A model generated the notes under the pieces. That model had not been told where the DNA came from. It did no database searches and worked only from the letters and a program-made list of their open reading frames with translations. A stretch of DNA of 7,965 nt, taken from positions 1 to 7,965 of the forward strand of contig CAKOPW010000038.1 of the NCBI GenBank assembly GCA_934101115.1. Reading direction: 5' to 3'. The stretch is from an uncultured Bacilli bacterium. Lineage in GTDB: Bacteria; Bacillota_I; Bacilli_A; RF39; UBA660. This document shows, piece after piece, positions 1 through 5,573 of the stretch. Positions within the stretch are counted from its first letter, which is position 1. Each line of letters begins with the position of its first letter. The position numbers and the translations under genes are program-made.

Positions 1-70
1 ATCAATACTTGACATTCATTATTTTTTATTTTATTTGTTTCTTTTTGTCGAAAACTATTTACTTTTCAAC
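1..70. other. AT-rich intergenic DNA, no recognised feature
   Basis: Seventy bases of T-rich sequence between the toxin terminator and the window edge. A TTGACA at 9-14 on the plus strand lacks a good -10 partner at 17 bases (TATTTG), so I do not call a promoter. No open frame of note starts here. Confidence 0.5.
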
Positions 71-110
71 AAAAAAAAGCAAAAACATGTTTTACATTTT
101 TTTTGCTTTT
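71..110 (-). terminator. AT-rich intrinsic terminator after the toxin
   Basis: AAAAGCAAAAA at 75-85 pairs with TTTTTGCTTTT at 100-110 (11 bp), then ATGT (87-90) pairs with ACAT (94-97) around a 3-base loop with a small internal mismatch. On the minus strand the hairpin runs directly into a T-tract (complement of the A-run at 71-78). It begins three bases after the toxin stop. The stem contains few G-C pairs, so termination may be leaky; A/T symmetry means it could act in both directions. Confidence 0.6.
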
Positions 111-112
111 AG

Positions 113-397
113 TTATCTAAATAATTCACTGCGAAACCCAGTTTGGCATAATAAAAGTACTAAATTTTTATTATCTATACGATAAATTAATAACCAATCA
201 GGTTCAATATGACATTCAAAACAATTTTTAAAATAATTAGCATTTGCAAGAATATGATTACAATATTTAGATTCTAAGGTTTCACCATTTCTCAATTTAG
301 TAATAACTTCAATTAATAATTTTATATTTTTACCTTGAAGTTTCATCTTTTTGTATTGTTTTTTAAATTTGCTAGTGTAATCTATGTTGTAAATCAT
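113..397 (-). CDS. yafQ: YafQ-family (RelE superfamily) toxin with altered catalytic residue
   Basis: A 94-residue protein of the YafQ branch of RelE/ParE toxins, ribosome-associated mRNA endonucleases. The family pattern is clear: FKKQYKK at 11-17, LESKYCNHIL at 41-50, then FECHIEPDWLLIYRI at 60-74 and QTGFRSELF at 85-93. Residues equivalent to YafQ His50, His63 and Asp67 are seen as His48, His63 and Asp67. The fourth, His87 in the family's TG(S/T)H(S/A) motif, is Arg89 here (codon CGC, one base from His CAC). This His is important for YafQ cleavage, so the toxin may be weakened or inactive even though the frame is intact. The start follows the antitoxin stop directly with only a weak GAAGAA site, consistent with coupled, lower translation. 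An AT-rich hairpin follows its TAA. Confidence 0.87.
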   Translation of the reverse strand: MIYNIDYTSKFKKQYKKMKLQGKNIKLLIEVITKLRNGETLESKYCNHILANANYFKNCFECHIEPDWLLIYRIDNKNLVLLLCQTGFRSELFR

Positions 398-688
398 CTA
401 TTCTTCGTCTAATGAATTGACTAATTGTTCTATACTGCTAAACCCAGTCCTTTTTCCTTCCTTTATTTCATTTAATATTATATTACTTTCTTCTAAAGCT
501 TCTATCAATTCTGCACTTGGATAAGGATTCCTTACTTCAAAAGGAACTCCATTTCTTTTAATCACTTGTTTTATTGCCATATTTATAAAAGTACTCATAT
601 TAAGCCCAAGATCTTTTAATATCTTCGTTGCTACTTCTTTATCTTTGCTATCAACTTGCACATTAATAACACACGATAAGCTTTCCAT
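398..688 (-). CDS. dinJ: RelB/DinJ-family antitoxin
   Basis: A 96-residue antitoxin with an N-terminal ribbon-helix-helix domain: a short strand around residues 6-12 (CVINVQV), helix A around 15-27 (KDKEVATKILKDL), the GLNMSTFINMAI turn and helix B at 28-39, then the typical GVPFEV at 47-52. The Glu-rich C-terminal half (residues 58-96) is the expected toxin-wrapping region. The ribbon strand binds operator DNA and the whole protein neutralises the toxin encoded directly downstream; the TAG stop abuts the toxin ATG with no gap, the usual antitoxin-first order. I start it at 688, behind AGAGGTG and just downstream of a consensus promoter. The family call is firm; the symbol follows the E. coli DinJ-YafQ pair rather than any tested orthology. 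Confidence 0.88.
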   Translation of the reverse strand: MESLSCVINVQVDSKDKEVATKILKDLGLNMSTFINMAIKQVIKRNGVPFEVRNPYPSAELIEALEESNIILNEIKEGKRTGFSSIEQLVNSLDEE

Positions 689-693
689 GAAAT

Positions 694-700
694 CACCTCT
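694..700 (-). promoter_or_regulatory. Ribosome binding site deciding the antitoxin start
   Basis: AGAGGTG lies 5 bases before the ATG at 688. The longer frame back to 736 would begin upstream of the promoter's transcription start, so it cannot be used from that promoter. Confidence 0.8.
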
Positions 701-701
701 A

Positions 702-731
702 ATACATATTATATACATATCGCATACATAT
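702..731. repeat. Three ATACATAT direct repeats with an 11-bp period, over the promoter
   Basis: ATACATAT occurs exactly at 702-709, 713-720 and 724-731, each 11 bases apart (one helical turn). A one-mismatch copy, ATGCATAT, lies at 746-753, in phase (22 bases further). The exact copies cover the -10 box, the spacer and the edge of the -35 box, so a protein bound to them would block RNA polymerase. The third copy is part of the palindrome ACATATGT at 726-733. AT-rich composition raises the chance of coincidence. Confidence 0.6.
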
Positions 732-736
732 GTCAA
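708..736 (-). promoter_or_regulatory. Consensus sigma-70/sigma-A promoter of the toxin-antitoxin operon
   Basis: On the minus strand, TTGACA (731-736) is followed by a 17-base spacer and TATAAT (708-713), a match to consensus at all twelve positions with ideal spacing. Transcription should start near 701, about 13 bases before the antitoxin ATG at 688, so the ribosome site begins almost at the transcript's 5' end. So strong a promoter implies tight repression by the antitoxin complex. Confidence 0.85.
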
Positions 737-742
737 TTATAT

Positions 743-763
743 TATATGCATATTTTGCATATA
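743..763. promoter_or_regulatory. Inverted repeat upstream of the toxin-antitoxin promoter, possible operator
   Basis: TATATGCA at 743-750 and TGCATATA at 756-763 form an 8-bp inverted repeat with a 5-base spacer. Within it, ATATGCATAT at 744-753 is itself a perfect 10-bp palindrome, and TGCATAT recurs at 747 and 756. It sits just upstream of the -35 box and three bases past the ung stop. RelB/DinJ antitoxins are ribbon-helix-helix repressors that bind such short palindromes. The lack of a T-run on the minus strand argues against a terminator. Confidence 0.5.
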
Positions 764-765
764 TA

Positions 766-1413
766 TTACCATTTGATTTCTTCTAAACCTTTACTTTTTA
801 AATATTCATTTGTTCTTGAAAATGGTTTTGATCCGAAAAATCCATTTCTTGCGCTGAAAGGTGATGGATGAGCACTTTCAATAATATAATTGTTTTTTAT
901 TAATGCTTTTTTACTTCTTGCATAACTACCCCAAAGAATAAAAACAGCATCTCTTTTATTTTCATCTATTAAAGAAATAACATCATCAGTAAATTGTTGC
1001 CATCCAATATTGCTATGTGAATTAGGTGTATCTTTAACAACTGTTAAAGTTGAGTTTAAAAGTAATACTCCTTGTTTAGCCCAGCAAGTTAAATCTCCAG
1101 TATTTCTTATTGGAACTCCTAAATCATCGTATAATTCTTTATATATATTTTTTAAACTAGGTGGAATTCTTACACCATCTCTTACCGAAAAAGAAAGGCC
1201 ATGTGCTTCTTTTTCACCATGATATGGATCTTGTCCAACTATAACAACTTTCACATCTTTAAAAGGAGTAAGTCTTAAAGCATTAAATACTTCCTTTTTA
1301 CCTGGATAAACTGTATGAATACTATATTCATGTTGAACACGTTTTAAAAGAGGTTCAAAATAATCACCTTTATATATTGGAGCAAGGACATTGTCCCAAT
1401 CATTCCCAATCAT
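766..1413 (-). CDS. ung: Uracil-DNA glycosylase (family 1)
   Basis: A 215-residue base-excision repair enzyme that removes uracil from DNA arising by cytosine deamination or dUTP incorporation. All family 1 motifs are present: GQDPYHG at 60-66, with Asp62 as the water-activating residue; GLSFSV at 72-77, with the uracil-stacking Phe75; LLLNSTLTV at 117-125, with Asn120 for uracil recognition; HPSPFSA at 182-188, with His182 and the DNA-intercalating loop, where the usual Leu is Phe. Length is normal. It starts one base after the nrtR stop behind a strong ribosome site, making it the last gene of the NAD operon. No clear terminator follows: downstream are 77 bases carrying the toxin-antitoxin promoter. 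No direct biochemical tie to NAD synthesis is evident. Confidence 0.96.
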   Translation of the reverse strand: MIGNDWDNVLAPIYKGDYFEPLLKRVQHEYSIHTVYPGKKEVFNALRLTPFKDVKVVIVGQDPYHGEKEAHGLSFSVRDGVRIPPSLKNIYKELYDDLGVPIRNTGDLTCWAKQGVLLLNSTLTVVKDTPNSHSNIGWQQFTDDVISLIDENKRDAVFILWGSYARSKKALIKNNYIIESAHPSPFSARNGFFGSKPFSRTNEYLKSKGLEEIKW

Positions 1414-1414
1414 T

Positions 1415-2233
1415 TTATTTTCCTCCTTTATATTTAAATAGCCTTGATGGTCTATGTCCACCACCTGTTTTCATCTCATCAGTTTCTTCTACTTTATTAG
1501 CAATAATTCTTCTAAAAGCTGGATCTAAAAGCTTTTTATTTAAAATTACTTCATATACTTTTTGAAGTTCACCTAAAGTAAAATATTTAGGCATCATATT
1601 AAATACTACATCAGTATATTCAATCTTATTTTTTAATCTTTCTATTCCAGAAACAATAACTAAAGGATGATCAAATGCAATGGAATCATTTTCAACAATA
1701 CTGAATTCATATCTATCAGTAGTTTTTTCTCTTAAAGTCTTCTTAACAACAGCAGTTATTACTGTATCGCCATTAGTTAAAGTTAGATTAATTAAATTAT
1801 TTTCTTCACTTACACTCAAGTTAAACCATTTAGCTTCATTTTTTAATTCAGTATTCATTCTATTTTTATCAACTAAAGCCATATAGGTTGTGGATATAAT
1901 ACGCATTCTTGGATCTCTTTTAACACCACCGAAAGTATAGAGTTGTTCAAGATAAATATCTTTAACATTTGTTTCGTTCTCCAAAATCCTTGCTGGAGCA
2001 CATTCTAGCTCTTCATCAACACGAATAAATCCTCCAGGTAAACACCATTTCTCTTTAAACGGAAAATTATTTCTTTTTACCAGCAAAATACTCATTGCTT
2101 TTTCACTAGTTTTACGATAATTAGTAGATTCTTCATCACTTATACTTATTACTAAAATATCTGTTGTTATAGAAAATCTATCAAACTCATCTGGATTATA
2201 ATGACTTAAAAATTCTTCTTCAGTTTTATACAT
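1415..2233 (-). CDS. nrtR: NrtR-family Nudix transcriptional regulator of NAD metabolism
   Basis: A 272-residue DNA-binding repressor with an N-terminal Nudix fold and a C-terminal winged helix. In the NrtR family the Nudix domain senses ADP-ribose or related NAD metabolites and releases DNA. Residues 60-100 hold KEKWCLPGGFIRVDEE and the Nudix-box region 68-90; its catalytic part reads R-I-L-E-N-E instead of R-E-U-x-E-E, so hydrolase activity is probably lost, as reported for other NrtR proteins. Residues 206-272 form the winged helix, with FTLGELQKVYE at 218-228, FRRIIANK at 240-247 and the terminal GHRPSRLFKY at 259-268, the family's characteristic 'RP(S/A)(R/K)L(Y/F)' ending. It starts 22 bases after the aminotransferase and ends one base before ung. 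Encoded in the operon it should control, it is probably autoregulated; the operator must be off the right edge because no upstream gap here is large enough. Confidence 0.9.
   Translation of the reverse strand: MYKTEEEFLSHYNPDEFDRFSITTDILVISISDEESTNYRKTSEKAMSILLVKRNNFPFKEKWCLPGGFIRVDEELECAPARILENETNVKDIYLEQLYTFGGVKRDPRMRIISTTYMALVDKNRMNTELKNEAKWFNLSVSEENNLINLTLTNGDTVITAVVKKTLREKTTDRYEFSIVENDSIAFDHPLVIVSGIERLKNKIEYTDVVFNMMPKYFTLGELQKVYEVILNKKLLDPAFRRIIANKVEETDEMKTGGGHRPSRLFKYKGGK
1422..1429 (-). promoter_or_regulatory. Strong ribosome binding site deciding the ung start
   Basis: AAAGGAGG lies 8 bases before the ATG at 1413 and inside the last codons of nrtR. It fixes the ung start at 1413 rather than the frame extension to 1464, which would lie within nrtR and lacks a site. 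Confidence 0.88.
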
Positions 2234-2237
2234 ATAG

Positions 2238-2243
2238 CACCTC
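2238..2243 (-). promoter_or_regulatory. Ribosome binding site deciding the nrtR start
   Basis: GAGGTG lies 4 bases before the ATG at 2233. The alternative in-frame ATG at 2245 overlaps this site and is preceded only by AT-rich sequence, so the downstream ATG is preferred. Confidence 0.7.
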
Positions 2244-2255
2244 ATATATATAATA

Positions 2256-3749
2256 TCACATTAACTTATTTATTGCTTCATTCATTTTAGCAATACAATC
2301 AATAATTTCTTTTGGTGACTTAGCAAAAGTAAATCGACCAACTAATTCATCTTTATTTGGCCAAGCAAAGCTTTTACCAATTAAATATCTTAAATTTATA
2401 TTTCTATAAAAATATAAAAGTAAATCTTCATCAGTTTTAATTTCCTCGCCATTTTCATCCATCTTACCCTTTAGTTTAGTAAAATCCAAAATAACAAAGA
2501 AACCGGCTTTAACATCCACTTTAATTTTTACATCTTTTACTCCGTTTAAAAAATCATAATCAGAAGAATATTTCTTTATTAAAGAAAGAATCTTTTTTCT
2601 AAATTTAATATCTACTGAATCAATTCCATCAATCATACATTTAAATAGATTATAATTAAATGCATATTTATATCTTAACTTTTTAAAGTATTTATCATAA
2701 GCTTTTTTGTTCTCTTTGAATGCTCCTTCCAGTGAAACGCCTATTATTGCTGGAACAGCATCTATTTCTTCAAAAATGCGATTTATAATTTCACGTATAA
2801 TAACTTCATCTGCTACAACAAATCCAGCTCTTAAACTGGCCATACCATAGGACTTCGACAACTCGAAAAGAGAAATTGTATTTTGAAACATACCATCAAG
2901 TGATGCAATAGGAAGTGCTAAATCATCATTGAAACTTATATCCCTGTAGATTAAATCATCTATTATAAAAATATCATTAGTTTTAGCAATATTTCCAATT
3001 TTAATTAATCTTTCCTTTTCACTTTTACCCAAATAGGTTCCTAATGGATTACTTGGATTGCTATTAATTATAGCAACAACCTTAGGAATATAATCAAGAT
3101 CAATATACTTTGTTTTTAATTCTTCATTGGTTTCAATTACTATTTTCTCTAAATCATCTGGATTAATTAAATAATTGTTTTCTTCTTTTAAAGGAATTAC
3201 TTTAACATCAACATTAAATCTTTCCGGTTTAAAACTAAAAAGCCCATAATTAGGAGCAGTCATTAAAACCACATCATGTTCACGGGCTATAATATCAAAT
3301 AAAATGTTTACAGCATGAGATGTAGAAACAGTCATTGTTAGATTATTAATAGATAGACCACAATCATCAATATCATTTTCTTCATAAGGATAATCATTTT
3401 TAAATCCAATTTTTTCAATATAATCAAGTAACACTTTTCTAACTTTGTTATCTCCTTCTGAATATGGATACTTATAAAGATCATTGGTTTTTAAATACTT
3501 ATTAATATTTTTAACAATAGGCGGATATGCTGGATATTCCATCGGATTTCCACTTGTCATATTAATATCTTTATTATAATCATAATATTTATTTAAAATA
3601 TAATCATATATATCAAAAGCATCTTTAACCTCTTTTACAAAAGGAGAAAATTCATTGTTATCTTTTCTCTTTCCTATATCCGGAAATCCAAATTTACGTT
3701 TTTCTAAATGGGGATATCTTTCTATCACTCTTTGTATTGCCTTATTCAT
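2256..3749 (-). CDS. PLP-dependent class I/II aminotransferase of unknown substrate
   Basis: A 497-residue fold-type I PLP enzyme. Visible features: SGNPMEYPAYP at 66-76; TSHAVN at 143-148, cofactor phosphate region; APNYGLF at 165-171, with Tyr168 in the ring-stacking position; NPSNPLG at 231-237, with the conserved Asn; IDDLIYRD at 263-270, with the Asp and Tyr contacting the cofactor; ELSKSYGMASLRAGF at 296-310, with Lys299 as the Schiff-base lysine and Arg307; GRFTFA at 471-476, with Arg472 as the expected substrate-carboxylate-binding residue. It is about 70-100 residues longer than ordinary class I aminotransferases, with an extra ~60 N-terminal residues and inserts around 375-405 and 425-445. 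AGGAAG lies 8 bases before the ATG, and the gene starts 12 bases after nadK. The substrate cannot be told from sequence; an amino acid aminotransferase or an aspartate decarboxylase-like enzyme are both possible. Confidence 0.85.
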   Translation of the reverse strand: MNKAIQRVIERYPHLEKRKFGFPDIGKRKDNNEFSPFVKEVKDAFDIYDYILNKYYDYNKDINMTSGNPMEYPAYPPIVKNINKYLKTNDLYKYPYSEGDNKVRKVLLDYIEKIGFKNDYPYEENDIDDCGLSINNLTMTVSTSHAVNILFDIIAREHDVVLMTAPNYGLFSFKPERFNVDVKVIPLKEENNYLINPDDLEKIVIETNEELKTKYIDLDYIPKVVAIINSNPSNPLGTYLGKSEKERLIKIGNIAKTNDIFIIDDLIYRDISFNDDLALPIASLDGMFQNTISLFELSKSYGMASLRAGFVVADEVIIREIINRIFEEIDAVPAIIGVSLEGAFKENKKAYDKYFKKLRYKYAFNYNLFKCMIDGIDSVDIKFRKKILSLIKKYSSDYDFLNGVKDVKIKVDVKAGFFVILDFTKLKGKMDENGEEIKTDEDLLLYFYRNINLRYLIGKSFAWPNKDELVGRFTFAKSPKEIIDCIAKMNEAINKLM

Positions 3750-3761
3750 TTATAACACTTC

Positions 3762-4553
3762 CTAGTTGCTTAAAAATTTATCATTTATTTTTTTAACAAA
3801 ATTATAATCTATATTTTGATAACACATAATTGTTTTGTCACTTAATATAGTATCAATTTTTTCAACATTTTCATAGATTTTATTTTCGCCATCTATAGAA
3901 ATAATTAAATTATTATGATTTGTAGGAACAATTTCAATAACTTTATTTTGTGGCAATACAATAGAATTAGTTATGGTGCGATATGTTTTACTATTTAATG
4001 GAGCAATAGGCGTTAATTCTAAAGCATGAAAAATATTATATATAATTGATCCACCAAAACTTAAATTATAAGCTGTTGAGCCAAAGGATGTAGAAACTAA
4101 TATACCATCTCCTGCAAAATGCTCAAGTAATGCATTATCAATAAAAATATCAAGTTTTAAAGTATTAAGATCAGTATCTCTAATAACAATATCATTTAAA
4201 GAATAAAATTTAGAATTACCAGAAGAAGTATATACATTTGTTTCTTGAATACCAAATTTATTTATTTTATAGTTATTCCTTTTTAAATTATCAATAAGTT
4301 GATCTAATTCATTAACATGAATTTCTTGAGCAAATCCAAGAGTTCCAGTATTAATACCTAAATATAAAACATCACTTTTAAAATTAGTTTCTTTTATCAT
4401 CCTTAAAAAAGCTCCATCACCACCAATCGCGATAGCAATTTCGTACTCATTTTCTTCAATAATGAATCCATTATCATGTAGTTTTTGTTGCACTTCTTTA
4501 TAAACATTAATTGATTTATCATTGTTATTATAAAATATTTTTACTTTTTTCAT
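3762..4553 (-). CDS. nadK: NAD kinase
   Basis: A 263-residue enzyme phosphorylating NAD to NADP with ATP or polyphosphate. Diagnostic motifs (start at 4553 as residue 1): IGGDGAFLRM at 43-52, the GGDG nucleotide-binding motif; GINTGTLGF at 66-74; LNDIVI at 119-124, the conserved Asn-(Glu/Asp) pair; FAGDGILVSTSFGSTAYNLS at 146-165, the NAD-binding and catalytic region; TPIAPL at 181-186. Length is usual for a bacterial NadK. Two ATGs are possible, at 4559 and 4553. I prefer 4553 because it forms an ATGA overlap with the pncC stop and gives the normal MKKVKIFYN beginning; no ribosome site is visible before either, so it probably relies on coupling. Its TAG stop is part of the next gene's ribosome site. 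Confidence 0.94.
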   Translation of the reverse strand: MKKVKIFYNNNDKSINVYKEVQQKLHDNGFIIEENEYEIAIAIGGDGAFLRMIKETNFKSDVLYLGINTGTLGFAQEIHVNELDQLIDNLKRNNYKINKFGIQETNVYTSSGNSKFYSLNDIVIRDTDLNTLKLDIFIDNALLEHFAGDGILVSTSFGSTAYNLSFGGSIIYNIFHALELTPIAPLNSKTYRTITNSIVLPQNKVIEIVPTNHNNLIISIDGENKIYENVEKIDTILSDKTIMCYQNIDYNFVKKINDKFLSN

Positions 4554-5023
4554 ACACATTTAATTATATTTAAAAGTGATGTAACTATGTTATTTTTTAT
4601 AAGTATTTTATTATTATATCTTGTATCATTTATAGCAGTTAACTCAAAATCATAAAATCTATCATTTGTTTTATCATATATTGAATAGTATATTTTGTTA
4701 TCATCTCCATATAAATTGTTTTTATCACTTCGATTTATTTTACCAGTTATTCCTATACCATAATCACTTAATGCTATATTAGCTGCGTTTTTAGCCATTT
4801 CCTCAGCCACTTCTTTACTATATACTAAATAAACATTAATTGTTTCTTTATCAACTCCAAGTTTAATTTTATATTCATTAGAATAAGTAACAGCACTAAA
4901 GCTTAATATTTCACTGGCTCCTTCTATATCAGTAATGCTTGAAGCTATAAATCCACCTGTACATGATTCCATTGTAGCTATTCTTTTATGTTTTTTTATT
5001 AATAATTCAACAACCTCTTTCAT
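4550..5023 (-). CDS. pncC: CinA C-terminal-type nicotinamide-nucleotide amidase
   Basis: A 157-residue single-domain protein of the CinA C-terminal/PncC family, which deamidates NMN to NaMN and returns NMN (for example from NAD-dependent DNA ligase) to the pathway. The signature ESCTGG is at residues 19-24, with Ser20 as the expected nucleophile, followed by AVTYSNEYK at 44-52. The later loop, normally GITGIAGPGGG in PncC/CinA, here reads GITGKINRSD, so the Gly-rich part is lost. It lacks the N-terminal molybdopterin-binding-like CinA domain; stand-alone PncC proteins also lack it. The start has an AAAGGA site at normal spacing and overlaps nadD by 17 bases; the stop overlaps nadK as ATGA. 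Its place between nadD and nadK strongly supports an NAD role, although activity on NMN is inferred. Confidence 0.85.
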   Translation of the reverse strand: MKEVVELLIKKHKRIATMESCTGGFIASSITDIEGASEILSFSAVTYSNEYKIKLGVDKETINVYLVYSKEVAEEMAKNAANIALSDYGIGITGKINRSDKNNLYGDDNKIYYSIYDKTNDRFYDFELTAINDTRYNNKILIKNNIVTSLLNIIKCV

Positions 5024-5573
5024 AAAAATTCCTTTCTTTAATATAATCTAATACTTTTTTATCAATTAAATCACTTATATTTTTAATCGTTTTAATATTA
5101 TTTCTAATATATGTTGAAGACAAATTATCAGCTTTAACATCTGTAAGTATAATATTTGGACTGTCAATACTGATTTTTTCATTATTTCTAGCTATTACTA
5201 AAATTTTAAAATTTTTCAAAATATATTCATAATTTTTCCAAGTTTTAAAATCATTGATATTATCTGTCCCACATATAAAATATATTTCATCATTTTTGTA
5301 TAACTTTTTAAAATGGTTTAAAGTTTGATATGTATAAACTCTTTCCTTTCCTAACTCAAAATCACTTGATTCTAAATTCTTATAATCCTTAATCATTAGA
5401 TTTACCATATTAAGTCTATCAATTTCATTATTTAAATCTTTTCTATCATATTTATTTCCTGTTGGAACAAATATAATTTTATCAACATAATGTTTTTCTA
5501 TTAAGGAAAGAGCTATTTTTAAATGCATCTTATGTGGAGGATTAAATGTTCCACCAAATATACCTATTTTCAT
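5007..5573 (-). CDS. nadD: Nicotinate-nucleotide adenylyltransferase
   Basis: A 188-residue cytosolic enzyme converting NaMN + ATP to nicotinate adenine dinucleotide, the substrate of the NadE encoded just upstream. The nucleotidyltransferase signature is GGTFNPPHKMH at residues 7-17. Both His of the (H/T)xGH motif are present, but the usual Gly is Met. CGTDNINDFKTW at 101-112 and the C-terminal ATP-contacting SSTYIRN at 152-158 are typical of NadD. Length matches the family (about 190-215), slightly short. Its start overlaps the nadE stop by 4 bases, and its own TGA lies 17 bases inside pncC. Only a weak purine-rich site (AGAGAG) precedes the ATG, so translation probably depends on coupling with nadE. 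Confidence 0.93.
   Translation of the reverse strand: MKIGIFGGTFNPPHKMHLKIALSLIEKHYVDKIIFVPTGNKYDRKDLNNEIDRLNMVNLMIKDYKNLESSDFELGKERVYTYQTLNHFKKLYKNDEIYFICGTDNINDFKTWKNYEYILKNFKILVIARNNEKISIDSPNIILTDVKADNLSSTYIRNNIKTIKNISDLIDKKVLDYIKERNFYERGC

Noticed and set aside
9..37. Plus-strand TTGACA at 9-14 as a divergent promoter
   Set aside because: At 17 bases the -10 would be TATTTG, a poor match, and the following plus-strand sequence contains no gene.
113..688. Toxin-antitoxin pair as part of a larger mobile element
   Set aside because: No integrase, transposase, terminal repeats or target duplications are visible; only the pair with its promoter and terminator is seen.
743..763. Inverted repeat as a terminator for the NAD operon
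   Set aside because: The stem is short and nearly all A-T, and no T-tract follows it on the minus strand; operator use is more plausible.
1010..1222. Plus-strand open frame of about 70 codons inside ung
   Set aside because: Fully antisense to the strongly supported uracil-DNA glycosylase and resembles no family; a shadow frame.
1377..1565. Plus-strand open frame spanning the ung/nrtR junction
   Set aside because: Antisense to two well-supported genes, with no ribosome site or recognisable protein.
1680..1886. Plus-strand open frame inside nrtR
   Set aside because: Antisense shadow; its hydrophobic composition comes from the T-rich complement of Lys/Asn-rich codons.
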